Source of the DNA: Brevundimonas sp.
GTDB taxonomy: Bacteria; Pseudomonadota; Alphaproteobacteria; Caulobacterales; Caulobacteraceae
NCBI GenBank assembly: GCA_004296955.1
Contig: SCVB01000042.1
Location: 1 to 64,000 of the forward strand
Reading direction: 5' to 3'
DNA length: 64,000 bases
Below are positions 21,012 to 30,067 of the stretch, piece by piece; positions within the stretch are counted from its first letter, which is position 1; each line of letters opens with the position of its first letter. Under the pieces are notes generated by a model, which saw only the letters and a list, made by a program, of their open reading frames with translations, was not told the origin of the DNA and made no database searches. The translations under genes were made by a program, and so were the position numbers.

Positions 21012-21431
21012 GTGACGGGAGCCGCAGACGTCCTGGAGATCGCGCGGTTTTCGACGATCCCCGAGGCGGAACTGGCGGCGTCCTTCCTGCAGCAGCACGG
21101 CGTCCGGGCCTGGTTGCCCGACCGGGACATGGCGACCATGAATCCGGATCTGCTGATTGCGATCGGGGGCGTGCGGGTGGTGACCTCAAGCACGCAGATC
21201 TTCGAAGCGCGCCAGATCATCGCTCGCATGCGCGCCGGGGAGTTTGTCGACGAGGCGGACGAGGCTGGCGACTGGATGATCGACCACACCCCCGGCATGG
21301 TTGGCGATCTCCACGACCAGGAAATCAGCGGCGTGATGGGCTGGGCGAAGAAGACCGGCGCGATTGTCGTCGTCGCAGCCTTTGTCGTCTTCCCGGTCGC
21401 CGGATGCCTGATGACGGCGGTCGGCGGCTAG
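21012..21431 (+). CDS. DUF2007 domain protein with C-terminal TM
   Basis: Protein of 139 residues starting at GTG 21012, two bases after the sucB stop, so it is co-transcribed with sucB. Residues 7-75 match the DUF2007 (putative signal-transducing) fold: LEIARFSTIPEAELAASFL, then GIRVWLPD-like and ARQIIARMRAGEF. A single hydrophobic helix near the C-terminus (about 113-135) anchors it. Members have no established biochemical role. Its TAG stop is shared as a CTAG palindrome with the stop of the convergent CoA-transferase gene. Confidence 0.75.
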   Translation: MTGAADVLEIARFSTIPEAELAASFLQQHGVRAWLPDRDMATMNPDLLIAIGGVRVVTSSTQIFEARQIIARMRAGEFVDEADEAGDWMIDHTPGMVGDLHDQEISGVMGWAKKTGAIVVVAAFVVFPVAGCLMTAVGG

Positions 21432-22609
21432 GGCCTGACGAGTCCGCCGAGCACATCCTCGGTGTCCTGACCCAGCGCCGGCGGCGGCCGGTCGTAGGCG
21501 ACCGGCGTCAACGACATCCGGATCGGCGAGGCCACCGTCCGCACCGGCCCGGACAGGTCGGCGCGGTCCTGCGTCACCTCCAGCCCGCGGTGTTTCGCCT
21601 GCGGCTCTTCGAACACCTGATCGACCGTATTGACCGGGCCGCAGGGCACGCCGGCGGCTTCAAGCGCCGCCATCAACCCGTGCATGGTCTGGCCCGCCGT
21701 CAGGGCCGACAGCTCCGCCGTCATCGCCGCGCGATGCTCGATGCGCAGGGCGTTGGTCAGGAAGCGCGGGTCCGCCCCCATGCCGCCGGCGCCCAGAGCG
21801 CCGCACAGGGCCCGGAACTGGCCGTCATTGCCCACGGCGATGACCACCATTCCATCCGTACACGGAAAGGGCTGGTAGGGCGCGAGATTGGGGTGGGCGT
21901 TGCCCATCCGCGTCGGCGCCTTGCCGGAGACGAAGAAATTGGTCGCCTGATTGGCCAGCATGGCCGCCTGGACGTCGAACAGGGCGATGTCGATGTGCTG
22001 CCCGTGCCCCGTCGCCCGCGCATGCAGCAGGGCGGCCATGATGGCGTTCGACGCATACAGGCCGGTGAACAGGTCGACGACCGCGACCCCGACCTTCATC
22101 GGCTCGGCCCCCGGCGCGCCGTCGGGCTGGCCGGTGATCGACATCAGCCCGCCCATGGCCTGGATCATATAGTCATAGCCGGCGCGGTGGGCGTCGGGGC
22201 CGTCCTGGCCGAAGCCGGTGATCGAGCAATAGACCAGCTTCGGATTGATCGCCGACAGGGCGGCGTGATCGAGACCGTACTTCTTCAGCCCGCCGGTCTT
22301 GAAATTCTCGACCACCACATCGCAGGTCTTGCTCAGTTCACGGACAATATCCGCCCCCTCGGGCGTGGCCAGGTCCAGTTCGACCGACTTCTTGCCCCGG
22401 TTGGCGCACAGGAAATAGGCGGCGTCGCCCTTCGAGCCGTCCACCCTGGTCGTGAACGGCGGCCCCCAGGCGCGGGTGTCGTCGCCGACGCCCGGGCGTT
22501 CGATCTTGATCACCTCGGCGCCCAGATCGGCCAGCATCTGCGTCGCCCACGGTCCCGCCAGCACGCGGCTGAGGTCGAGGACGCGAACGCCCGCGAGCGG
22601 GCCGCCCAT
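21428..22609 (-). CDS. class III CoA-transferase, probably glutarate-specific
   Basis: Protein of 393 residues of the CaiB/BaiF (family III) CoA-transferases: start [19 protein letters not shown], the catalytic Asp in [17 protein letters not shown], and [16 protein letters not shown] motif ([15 protein letters not shown]) with [10 protein letters not shown]. The divergent neighbour encodes glutaryl-CoA dehydrogenase, and pairs of these two genes are known for succinyl-CoA:glutarate CoA-transferase activity in glutarate and lysine breakdown, so that substrate is inferred. ATG 22609 fits the family start; a TTG three codons upstream is possible. Its stop overlaps the end of the DUF2007 gene. 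Confidence 0.9.
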   Translation of the reverse strand: MGGPLAGVRVLDLSRVLAGPWATQMLADLGAEVIKIERPGVGDDTRAWGPPFTTRVDGSKGDAAYFLCANRGKKSVELDLATPEGADIVRELSKTCDVVVENFKTGGLKKYGLDHAALSAINPKLVYCSITGFGQDGPDAHRAGYDYMIQAMGGLMSITGQPDGAPGAEPMKVGVAVVDLFTGLYASNAIMAALLHARATGHGQHIDIALFDVQAAMLANQATNFFVSGKAPTRMGNAHPNLAPYQPFPCTDGMVVIAVGNDGQFRALCGALGAGGMGADPRFLTNALRIEHRAAMTAELSALTAGQTMHGLMAALEAAGVPCGPVNTVDQVFEEPQAKHRGLEVTQDRADLSGPVRTVASPIRMSLTPVAYDRPPPALGQDTEDVLGGLVRP

Positions 22610-22614
22610 TGTGC

Positions 22615-22881
22615 TCAAAGCCCCGGATCCCACACGCCCGCATCCCGCATCCGGCACTCGCGCGCCTCGCGCGCCCGGCCGTCCATCTCCTCGGCCATGC
22701 AGCAGACCGATTTCGACACCGTGGCCTTGTGCACCCCGGGCACCAGGGCGTGGGCGAAGGCGCAGGCGGCCAGTTTCAGCAGGCGGAATCCGAACCGCGA
22801 CGAAGCGGCCATATGTTCGAGATAGCTCTCCTCGACCTGGCGCGGGTGTTCGACGAACAGGCGATGGAAGGTGCGGCTCAT
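22615..22881 (-). CDS. DUF6356 family small protein
   Basis: Protein of 88 residues beginning [23 protein letters not shown], the pattern I associate with DUF6356 proteins of Caulobacterales and Sphingomonadales, with a central hydrophobic helix (about 33-52) containing [10 protein letters not shown]. The function is unknown. It lies upstream of and in line with the CoA-transferase gene (5-bp gap), so the two are probably one transcript divergent from the acyl-CoA dehydrogenase gene. Confidence 0.65.
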   Translation of the reverse strand: MSRTFHRLFVEHPRQVEESYLEHMAASSRFGFRLLKLAACAFAHALVPGVHKATVSKSVCCMAEEMDGRAREARECRMRDAGVWDPGL

Positions 22882-22977
22882 GTCTACAGTCTAGCCTGCG
22901 TCGGGCCGTCCCTCTACCCGACCGGTGCATTTTGGCCTAAACCGCGCGCCTCCGCCACGCTCAGAAAGACCCCGCCC

Positions 22978-24168
22978 ATGGCCGACGGCGCCGCCGCTCC
23001 TCACAAGACCTTCCGCTGGGACGACCCGCTGGACCTCGACGGCCGGCTGACCGACGACGAGCGGATGATCCAGGACGCGGCCCGGTCCTACGCCCGCGAG
23101 AAGCTGCTGCCCCGGGTGGTCGAGGCCTTCCGCGATGAAACCTTCGACCGCGCCATCATGACCGAGCTGGGCGAGATGGGCTTCCTCGGGGCCATGCTGC
23201 CGGAACAGTACGGCGGCTCCTCGGTCAGCCACGTCGCCTACGGCCTGATCGCGCGCGAGATCGAGGCGGTCGACAGCGGCTATCGCTCGGCCATGAGCGT
23301 CCAGTCGTCCCTGGCCATGTACCCCATCTACGCCTTCGGCTCGGAAGAGCAGAAGATGCGCTTCCTGCCCCGCATGGCGGCCGGCGAACTGGTCGGCTGT
23401 TTCGGCCTGACCGAGGCCGACGGCGGCTCCGACCCGGCCTCGATGAAGACGAAGGCGGTCAAGGTCGACGGCGGCTACAAGCTCAACGGCGCGAAATACT
23501 GGATCACCAACTCCCCGATCAGCGACCTGGCCGTGGTCTGGGCCAAGCTGGACGACGTCATCCGCGGCTTCATCGTCGAGCGCGGCATGGACGGCTTCAC
23601 CACCGACAAGATCGGCGACAAGCTGTCGCTCCGCGCGTCGATCACCGGCGACATCGGCCTGAACGACGTCTTCGTGCCGGAAGAGAACCTGCTGCCGGGC
23701 GTGAAAGGCCTGCGTGGGCCCTTCTCCTGTTTGAACAAGGCCCGCTACGGCATCGCCTGGGGCGCCATGGGCGCCGCCGAGGCCTGTTTCCACCTGACCC
23801 GCGACTATGTCGGCGAGCGGATGCTGTTCGGCCGCCCGCTGTCGTCGCGCCAGCTGGTGCAGAAGAAGCTGGCCGACATGCAGACCGAGATCTTCCTCGG
23901 TTTCGAGGGCGCTCTCGCCCTGGGTCGGCTGCTCGACCAGGGGGCCTGGGTCCCCGAGGCCATCTCGATGATGAAGCGCAACAACTGCGGCAAGGCCCTG
24001 GCCATCGCCCGCGAGGCCCGCGACATGCACGGCGGCGCCGGCATCACCGGCGAAATGCACGTCATGCGCCACGCCATGAACCTCGAGACGGTCAACACCT
24101 ATGAGGGCGCCCACGACGTCCACGCCCTGATCCTCGGCCGGGCCATCACGGGGCAGAGCGCCTTCTAG
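22978..24168 (+). CDS. gcdH: glutaryl-CoA dehydrogenase
   Basis: FAD enzyme of 396 residues that oxidises and decarboxylates glutaryl-CoA to crotonyl-CoA in lysine, tryptophan and glutarate catabolism. The identifying features are the catalytic base E376 in [20 protein letters not shown] and the active-site Arg103 in [13 protein letters not shown], which distinguishes glutaryl-CoA dehydrogenase from other acyl-CoA dehydrogenases. FAD-binding elements [15 protein letters not shown] and KYWITNSP are present. ATG 22978 is the first Met at the conserved start; the open frame continues upstream across the DUF6356 gene but is noncoding there. The neighbouring CoA-transferase would activate glutarate. 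Confidence 0.95.
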   Translation: MADGAAAPHKTFRWDDPLDLDGRLTDDERMIQDAARSYAREKLLPRVVEAFRDETFDRAIMTELGEMGFLGAMLPEQYGGSSVSHVAYGLIAREIEAVDSGYRSAMSVQSSLAMYPIYAFGSEEQKMRFLPRMAAGELVGCFGLTEADGGSDPASMKTKAVKVDGGYKLNGAKYWITNSPISDLAVVWAKLDDVIRGFIVERGMDGFTTDKIGDKLSLRASITGDIGLNDVFVPEENLLPGVKGLRGPFSCLNKARYGIAWGAMGAAEACFHLTRDYVGERMLFGRPLSSRQLVQKKLADMQTEIFLGFEGALALGRLLDQGAWVPEAISMMKRNNCGKALAIAREARDMHGGAGITGEMHVMRHAMNLETVNTYEGAHDVHALILGRAITGQSAF

Positions 24169-24294
24169 GTTTTCCCCGTCAGGAACCATCAGCCCCGACC
24201 GCATCCGCGACGTCTAGTCTGCGCGAACGCGGTCCGTTGAGCATTGTCATTCCGCTTCAACGCCGTATCGTCGGTGAAGGGCGGAGGCGCGACC

Positions 24295-25107
24295 ATGGAC
24301 GGGGAAGCGGCAGGCATCGACGGCGAGGATCCGTTCGCCCAACTGCGCGAGGTCTTCGCCGGCCGTCAGGCCCTGCTGCTGGAAGACGACCCGGCCCTGT
24401 CGGACCATGTCGCCGAGCGGCTGCTGCGCGCCGGCTTCCAGGCCGTTGAACGGGTCGACAGCGGCGAGGCGGCCCTGGCCGCGGCGACGGCCCCTTTCGA
24501 CATCCTCATCCTCGACCGCCTGACCGCCGGTCTGGACGGGCTGGAAACGTTGAAGCGCATTCGCGCGGGCGGCGGGCCCTGCGCCGACGCGCCCGCCCTG
24601 ATGCTGACCGCCCTCGGCGGCGAGCGGCAGAAGGTCGAGGGCCTGCTGGGCGGCGCCGACGACTATCTGTCCAAGCCGGTCGGCGACGAGGAGTTGCTGG
24701 CCCGGATCGCCGCCCAGCTGCGCCGCGCCGCCCGCCGTGCGGCGCCGGTCGGCGGGGATCTGGTCAATGGTCCCTTCCGCCTGTCCTTCGGCGCCCGGAC
24801 GCTGAAATTCGGCGCCGCCGGCGCTTCGCGGCTGATCGACCTGTCGCCGCTGGAGTTCGCCATCGTCTGTGAGCTGATGACCGCGCGCGGCCAGCCGGTC
24901 ACCAAGACCATGCTGTGGGACCGCTGCTGGGTCGAGTGGCGCTTCCTGCCGGACAATTTCGTCAACATCATCGACGCCCGGATCAGCGCCCTGCGGCGCC
25001 GGCTCAAGGAACAGGCGCCCGAGCTGGGCGAGGATCTGCATCCCCTGATCGTCTCCGCCCGCAGCCAGAGCCTGATCTTCCGCGACCTGTCCGCCTGGGC
25101 GGGCTGA
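24295..25107 (+). CDS. OmpR-type response regulator
   Basis: Protein of 270 residues. The receiver domain (about 22-145) has the acidic pair in LLEDD, the phospho-acceptor Asp in ILILDRLTAGLDG and the conserved Lys in DDYLSKPV. The C-terminal winged helix (about 165-265) shows DLSPLEFAIVCELM and VNIIDARISALRRRLKE. The ATG at 24295 follows GGAGG and is chosen over an in-frame TTG at 24244. The cognate kinase gene starts 7 bp downstream and an HtrA protease follows, so a CpxR-like envelope-stress role is inferred. The receiver has a 20-residue N-terminal extension. Confidence 0.92.
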   Translation: MDGEAAGIDGEDPFAQLREVFAGRQALLLEDDPALSDHVAERLLRAGFQAVERVDSGEAALAAATAPFDILILDRLTAGLDGLETLKRIRAGGGPCADAPALMLTALGGERQKVEGLLGGADDYLSKPVGDEELLARIAAQLRRAARRAAPVGGDLVNGPFRLSFGARTLKFGAAGASRLIDLSPLEFAIVCELMTARGQPVTKTMLWDRCWVEWRFLPDNFVNIIDARISALRRRLKEQAPELGEDLHPLIVSARSQSLIFRDLSAWAG

Positions 25108-25114
25108 GGCGGCG

Positions 25115-26563
25115 GTGACCTTCCGCTTCCTGCGCCTCCGCGCCTGGCTGGGGCGGCGGACCACCACCCAGCTGGCGGCCGGCATCGCGATCATGGCCGC
25201 CGCCGCCCTGATCGGATCGTTGATGGTCACCAGCGCGGCCGTGCGCATGGACCAGCGCGAGAAGGCCGCCCTGGCCGCGCTCAACGACTACAGCTCCATG
25301 GTCGGCAAGCTGGGCGAGGAATCCAGCCTGACCGCCGCCAACATCACCGCCGCCGACGCCGCCTATCTGTCGGCCTGGCTGAGCGCCTTCCAGGCGGGGC
25401 CGACGCGCGAGGCCGGCAGCCTGGCCGAGACCTGCCGCACGGGGCAGGGCGGGGCGGGCGTGCGATTCATCCGCGCGCCTGTGGGCAAGCCGGCGGGGCT
25501 GGCCGCGCTGGAAGCCATCCGGGGCGAGCGCGCGCCGCGGCTGGGCGACGGCGTCTTCGTGGTCCGGCTGGAGCGCGGCGTGCTGTGCCCTTCCCGGGCC
25601 GTCGAGGTCGTCGTGGTGCGCCAGTCGGTCGGGGCGCTCGACATCGCCGTGGGACGGGTGGTCGACCGCTCGGGGCAGGCCTGGGGCTGGGCGGTGGCGG
25701 CGGTGGCGGCGGCCGGGGTGCTGTTGCTGGTGTTCGGTCTGACCGCAGCCACCTTCGCGCGCCGCCGCCTGACCAGCGCCGTGGCCGACGTCAGCCGGGC
25801 CCTGGACCTGGCCTCGGTCGGCGACTTCTCGGTCCGGGCGCCGGAGACCGCCGTGGCGCCGGAGCTGACCGAGCTGACCGGCCAGGTGAACCTGACCCTC
25901 GACCGGCTGGAGGAGCTGCTGAGCTGGCTCCGGGACTCGGCCGACCAGCTCGCCCATGACTTCCGCACGCCCCTGGCCCGGGCCTCGGCCCGCCTGGACC
26001 GGCTGAAGGAGGCGGCGACGACGCCCGAGGCCCGCGCCCTGGCGACCGAGGCCCGCGCCGACCTGACCCGGCTGACGCGGGCGATGAACGAGGCCATGGC
26101 CCTGCGCGACGGCGAGGCCTGGGTGTTCGAATCCGTGCGGCTGGACCGGCTGGCGGCCTCCGCGGCCGAGCTCTACCAGCCGCTGGCCGAGGAGCGGGGG
26201 GTGGTCATCCGGGTCGAATCGTCGCCGGTCTCCGTGCTCGGCGTCCGGTCCCTGCTGCAGCGGGCGGTGACCAATCTGGTGGACAATGCGGTGAAATTCT
26301 CGCCCGAGGGCGGGGTGGTGACCCTGACGGTGCGCCTCGACGACGGCAAGCCGGTGCTCTCGGTCGCCGACCAGGGGCCGGGTCTGGATCCGGACCTGCT
26401 CGACGACCCCGGCCGCGCCGTGGCCAGCGCCGCCGACGAGGGCCGCGAAAGCCACGGCATGGGCCTGGCCTTCGTGCGCGCCATCCTCAAGCGGCACGGC
26501 GCCGCCATGACGATTGATGACGCCCGTCCGGGGGCTGTCGTCACGGCGCGTTTCTCGCGCTAG
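25115..26563 (+). CDS. sensor histidine kinase
   Basis: Protein of 482 residues starting at GTG 25115. Two membrane helices (about 21-45 and 190-212) bracket a periplasmic sensor of about 145 residues with no named domain; it contains two cysteines. HAMP (213-265) is followed by the HisKA H-box LAHDFRTPLARA with the phosphorylated His, then HATPase_c with the N-box NLVDNAVKFSPEGG, G1 VADQGPGLDPD and G2 SHGMGLAFVRAIL. It pairs with the response regulator immediately upstream and precedes the HtrA-like gene by 27 bp. Confidence 0.94.
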   Translation: MTFRFLRLRAWLGRRTTTQLAAGIAIMAAAALIGSLMVTSAAVRMDQREKAALAALNDYSSMVGKLGEESSLTAANITAADAAYLSAWLSAFQAGPTREAGSLAETCRTGQGGAGVRFIRAPVGKPAGLAALEAIRGERAPRLGDGVFVVRLERGVLCPSRAVEVVVVRQSVGALDIAVGRVVDRSGQAWGWAVAAVAAAGVLLLVFGLTAATFARRRLTSAVADVSRALDLASVGDFSVRAPETAVAPELTELTGQVNLTLDRLEELLSWLRDSADQLAHDFRTPLARASARLDRLKEAATTPEARALATEARADLTRLTRAMNEAMALRDGEAWVFESVRLDRLAASAAELYQPLAEERGVVIRVESSPVSVLGVRSLLQRAVTNLVDNAVKFSPEGGVVTLTVRLDDGKPVLSVADQGPGLDPDLLDDPGRAVASAADEGRESHGMGLAFVRAILKRHGAAMTIDDARPGAVVTARFSR

Positions 26564-26590
26564 GGTCGGGTCAACAACAGGGGATTGGCG

Positions 26591-27904
26591 ATGCGTTCCA
26601 TCATTCGGGCCGGCGGCCTGTCCGTTCTGGCGCTCGTCGTCGCGGTTCCCCTGCTGGCGGCCACCCCCGCCGCCGCCCAGCAGTCGCCGGTGCCGTTCGA
26701 CGCCCAGCGCGGCGTGTTCACCTTCGCCACCGGCCTGGAGCGGGCCTTGCCCGCCGTGGTCCAGGTCACCACCCTCGGCCAGTCCGAGGGGCCCAGTTCC
26801 GGCGACAACGAGCCCCGGCCCATCTCCAGCGGCTCGGGCGCCATCATCGACGCCCGCGAAGGCATCATCGTCACCAACAACCACGTGGTCGAAGGCGGGC
26901 GGAAATTCACCGTCGACATGACCGACGGCCGCATCTTCGACGCCGTCCTGATCGGCACCGACAAGGCCACCGACCTGGCCGTGCTGAAGATCGAGGCGAC
27001 CGGCCTGTCGCAGATCGAGGTGGTCAATTCCGATTCCCTGCGCACCGGCGACCTGGCCTTTGCGGTCGGCTATCCGCTGGGCCTCGACCAGACCCTGACC
27101 ATGGGCGTGATCTCGGGCATGGGCCGCTCGGGCATGGGCGACCGGATCGAGGACTACATCCAGACCGACGCGGCGGTGAACTCGGGCAATTCCGGCGGCC
27201 CCCTGCTGGACAGCCGCGGCCGGCTGATCGGCATCAACACCTCCATCCTGTCGGGCGGCGGCGGCGGCAATGACGGCATCGCCTTCGCCGTGCCCAGCCG
27301 CATCCTGATGTACGTCGTCGGCCAGCTGCGCGAGAGCGGCGAGGTCAAGCGCGGCACGACCGGCGCCATCCTCGGCTCGCTCAACGCCCAGCGTTCGCGC
27401 GACCTCGGCCTCGGCATCGTCCGCGGCGCCGTGATCGAGGACGTCGCCCCCGGCTCGTCGGCCGAGGCCGCCGGCCTGCGTCGCGGCGACATCGTCACCC
27501 GGATCCAGAACCGCCCCGTCTCGAACGCGGGCACGGTGGCGGCCACCATCGGCATCGCCGCCCCGGGCACCGTCCTCGAGGTCGTCTATCTGCGCGAAGG
27601 CCGCGAAGGCCGCGCGAGCCTGGCGGTCGAGACCCCGGCCGTGCGTTCGGTCACGCTCGGCGCCGACGTGGTCATGGCGCGCGGCGCCGCCGTGCGTCTC
27701 GCCTCGGACGGTCTGCAGGTGTTTTCGGTCGAGGGCGGCTCGGCCCTTGCGGCTGCGGATCTCCAGGCCGGCGACCTGATCCGGGCGGTTGACGGCGCGC
27801 CCGTGTCGGGCCTGTCCGACCTGGCCTCAGCCCTCGAGGGCGACCGCAGCCATACCCTGTCGGTGCTGCGCGGCGGCGAGTCTGTCGAGATCACCCTGCC
27901 CTGA
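26591..27904 (+). CDS. HtrA/DegP-like periplasmic serine protease
   Basis: Protein of 437 residues with a Sec signal peptide (cleavage after AAA-Q, about residue 30). The trypsin-like triad is H98 (TNNHVVEGG), D128 (ATDLAVLK) and S201 (NSGNSGGPLLD). Two PDZ domains follow (about 255-350 and 365-435); the second is degenerate. This is the architecture of DegP/DegQ, which degrade misfolded envelope proteins. The Shine-Dalgarno AGGGGAT precedes ATG 26591. As the third gene after a response regulator and histidine kinase it is probably part of their regulon. Confidence 0.93.
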   Translation: MRSIIRAGGLSVLALVVAVPLLAATPAAAQQSPVPFDAQRGVFTFATGLERALPAVVQVTTLGQSEGPSSGDNEPRPISSGSGAIIDAREGIIVTNNHVVEGGRKFTVDMTDGRIFDAVLIGTDKATDLAVLKIEATGLSQIEVVNSDSLRTGDLAFAVGYPLGLDQTLTMGVISGMGRSGMGDRIEDYIQTDAAVNSGNSGGPLLDSRGRLIGINTSILSGGGGGNDGIAFAVPSRILMYVVGQLRESGEVKRGTTGAILGSLNAQRSRDLGLGIVRGAVIEDVAPGSSAEAAGLRRGDIVTRIQNRPVSNAGTVAATIGIAAPGTVLEVVYLREGREGRASLAVETPAVRSVTLGADVVMARGAAVRLASDGLQVFSVEGGSALAAADLQAGDLIRAVDGAPVSGLSDLASALEGDRSHTLSVLRGGESVEITLP

Positions 27905-28264
27905 GCGGTCGCCGGCGCCGGCCGGACCCCGGACAGCAAAACGCCCGCTCTGCCGGAGGGGGGAGGGTGGCGGAGCGGGCGTCTCGCTTTGGAGGAAGCA
28001 TCGGCCCGCCGGAGCCCTTGGTGGAGAAATCCAGGAGGGGCTGGGGGGGCTGTTCAGGATCCGGAATCGCTCCGAACTCCAACGGGCCGATGGGATTGGT
28101 GTCGCCCCCCAAGGGGGCGGGCGGTGGGCGGAAGCGAGGCTATTTCGTGTTCGGTGCGAATTCTTGTCGCCGCGACCTTCCGAACACAGTGTTCGGTCGT
28201 CCGGCTGCTTTCACCGGGCGGCGACCCACTGGCGTTTTCCGGACGGCGGCGTAACCTTCTTCTG
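27905..28264. other. 360-bp intergenic region before DUF2794 gene
   Basis: No gene is convincing here. It holds the terminator-like stem at 27941-27982, a G-rich purine stretch (about 27955-28050) and, nearer the next gene, the inverted repeat CCGAACA-CAG-TGTTCGG (about 28177-28193) with a further GTGTTCGGTG half-site upstream (about 28147-28156). The repeated TTCGG/CCGAA units could bind a regulator of the DUF2794 gene. Confidence 0.45.
27941..27982 (+). terminator. probable terminator after HtrA-like gene
   Basis: ACGCCCGCTCTGCC (27941-27954) pairs with GGCGGAGCGGGCGT (27969-27982) with a single G-U pair and a 14-nt purine loop. Only a weak T-run follows (CTCGCTTT). It lies 40 bp after the protease stop. 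Confidence 0.65.
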
Positions 28265-28597
28265 ATGAGCGACGCCGCCGATTTGCAGTCCGTTCCCGGC
28301 CCGGTCTTCTTCGACCGGCGCGAGCTCGACCTGATCCTCAGGGTCTACGGACGGATGGTCGCGGCGGCCGAGTGGCGCGACTACGCCATGGTCGGCCACA
28401 AGGACGTCGCCGAATTCGCCGTCTTCCGCCGTTCCGGCGACGCCCCCCTCTATCGCATCGAGAAGCGCCCGGCGCTGCGCCTCAAACAGGGGCAGTGGGC
28501 GGTGATCGGCGAGGGCGGGATGGTGCTGCGTCGGGGCCGCGACCTGGCCCAGGTGCTGCGCGTCTTCGACAGCCGCAAATTCACGATCGTCGAATAG
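28265..28597 (+). CDS. DUF2794 domain protein
   Basis: Protein of 110 residues matching DUF2794, a small family conserved across alphaproteobacteria: VFFDRRELDLILRVYGRMVAAAEWRDYA (cited in parts), then LYRIEKRP and VLRVFDSRKF. No signal peptide or membrane helix; cytoplasmic. Molecular function is not established. The ATG follows CTTCTG without a clear Shine-Dalgarno. A bidirectional terminator right after the stop isolates it from the convergent Bax-inhibitor gene. Confidence 0.85.
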   Translation: MSDAADLQSVPGPVFFDRRELDLILRVYGRMVAAAEWRDYAMVGHKDVAEFAVFRRSGDAPLYRIEKRPALRLKQGQWAVIGEGGMVLRRGRDLAQVLRVFDSRKFTIVE

Positions 28598-28598
28598 A

Positions 28599-28628
28599 AA
28601 AAGGCCCGGATCGCTCCGGGCCCTTTCC
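28599..28628. terminator. bidirectional terminator
   Basis: AAAGGCCCGGA and TCCGGGCCCTTT form a strong stem around TCGC, with A-rich and T-rich flanks usable in both directions. It lies between the convergent DUF2794 and Bax-inhibitor genes. Confidence 0.88.
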
Positions 28629-28662
28629 GTCTGGTCGCTTCGGCCTGGAGGCCGGTCGGACC

Positions 28663-29403
28663 CTAGTTCCGGTTGCCGCCGAAGATGCGCAGCAGGAACA
28701 GGAACAGGTTCACGAAATCGATGAACAGGTTCAGGGCGCCGAAGCTGGTGGCCACGCCCATGGCGTTCTTGTCGCCGCCGATGGCGTAGTAGGTCATCTT
28801 CAGCCGCTGGGTGTCATAGGCGATCAGGCCCGAGAAGATCAGCACGCCGGCGTAGGTGATGATCCAGTACAGCATGCTGGAGCCGAGGAAGATGTTCACG
28901 ACCGAGGCGATGATCAGACCGATCACGGCCATGATCAGGAAGCTGCCGAAGCCGGACAGGTCCTTCTTGGTCGTGTAGCCGAACAGGCTCAGCCCGCCGA
29001 AGGCGGCCGCCGTGATGAAGAAGGTCGAGGCCACGCTGCTGCCGGTGTAGCGCAGGAACACCCAGCCCAGGGACGCGCCCATCGAGGAGACCACGGCCCA
29101 GTACAGAAGGCTGGTCCCTCCGGCGGTCGGGTTCTTCATGAAGAACATCGAGCCGAAGATCAGGACGAGCGGCAGGAACTGCAGCACCATCCCGAGGATG
29201 GTCATGCTGAAGCCTTCGGCGGTCTGGGTGTAGAGCAGGCTGGTCACGGCCGGCACATTGCCGACCACCCAGGCCAGGGCTCCGGCCAGGACGAGGCCCA
29301 GCGCGAGCTTGTTGTAGACGCCCAGCATGAAGCTGCGCAGGCCCGCATCCACCGACATGTCGGCGGCGGCGGGCATCGAATAGCCGTTTCTGAAATCGCT
29401 CAT
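28663..29403 (-). CDS. Bax inhibitor-1 / YccA family membrane protein
   Basis: Protein of 246 residues with seven membrane helices from residue 28 to the C-terminus. The family landmarks are GVYNKLALGLVLAG at the first helix, LIFSGLIAYDTQRLK and the C-terminal LNLFIDFVNLFLFLLRIFG. Bacterial members such as E. coli YccA and YbhL act in membrane-protein quality control or calcium leak; the exact role here is unknown. GGAGGA precedes ATG 29403, which is chosen over the longer open frame that would cross the start region of thpR. Confidence 0.92.
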   Translation of the reverse strand: MSDFRNGYSMPAAADMSVDAGLRSFMLGVYNKLALGLVLAGALAWVVGNVPAVTSLLYTQTAEGFSMTILGMVLQFLPLVLIFGSMFFMKNPTAGGTSLLYWAVVSSMGASLGWVFLRYTGSSVASTFFITAAAFGGLSLFGYTTKKDLSGFGSFLIMAVIGLIIASVVNIFLGSSMLYWIITYAGVLIFSGLIAYDTQRLKMTYYAIGGDKNAMGVATSFGALNLFIDFVNLFLFLLRIFGGNRN

Positions 29404-29527
29404 GGCGAGATCGGTCCTCCGTTGGGCCGGGCGATCCCGGCCTTTGCGCAAATATCGGGCGCGTCCGGCCCTTCCGCAAGGAAAACCGGACTTGGGCCCG
29501 GCGATTGCAGCCGCTACCAAGGGACGC

Positions 29528-30067
29528 ATGATCCGGCTGTTCACCGCCCTGTCAGTTCCCGAGGATGTGGCCGAGGCGCTCGCACGCCGCCAGACCGGCC
29601 TGCCCGGCGCCCGGTGGCGCACGGCGGATCAGCTCCACATCACCCTGACCTTCTACGGCGAGGTCGACGAGCGTCGCGCCGACGATCTGTCGGTCGAGCT
29701 TGAGCGGGCCGCGACCGGCGGTCCTTTCGAGATCGCCCTCGCCGGCGTCGGCGCCTTCGGCGACGGCCACCGCACCCGCGCCGTCTGGGCCGGGGTCGAG
29801 GCCAGCGAACGGCTGACGGTCCTGGCTGGCCGGACGCGCAGCGCCGCCGGGCGCGCCGCCATCCCGGTCGAGCGTCGCGACTATCGCCCGCATCTGACCC
29901 TGGCCTATCTCGACGCCCAGGCCGATCCCGCCCGCATCGCCGCCTGGATCGCCGGGCACAATCTGCTGCATTCGCCGCCGATACCGGTCGACCGGTTCGG
30001 CCTGTATTCCAGCGTCCTGACCCCTGACGGCAGCCGCTATCAACTCGAAAGGGAGTACCGCCTGTGA
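29528..30067 (+). CDS. thpR: RNA 2',3'-cyclic phosphodiesterase
   Basis: Protein of 179 residues of the 2H phosphoesterase superfamily. Both catalytic HxTx motifs are visible, HITLTF at about 38-43 and HLTLAY at about 125-130. The start MIRLFTALSVP is typical of ThpR/LigT, which opens 2',3'-cyclic phosphates at RNA ends. AAGGGA precedes the ATG. The stop overlaps the start region of the GNAT gene, implying co-transcription. It is divergent from the Bax-inhibitor gene across 124 bp. Confidence 0.9.
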   Translation: MIRLFTALSVPEDVAEALARRQTGLPGARWRTADQLHITLTFYGEVDERRADDLSVELERAATGGPFEIALAGVGAFGDGHRTRAVWAGVEASERLTVLAGRTRSAAGRAAIPVERRDYRPHLTLAYLDAQADPARIAAWIAGHNLLHSPPIPVDRFGLYSSVLTPDGSRYQLEREYRL

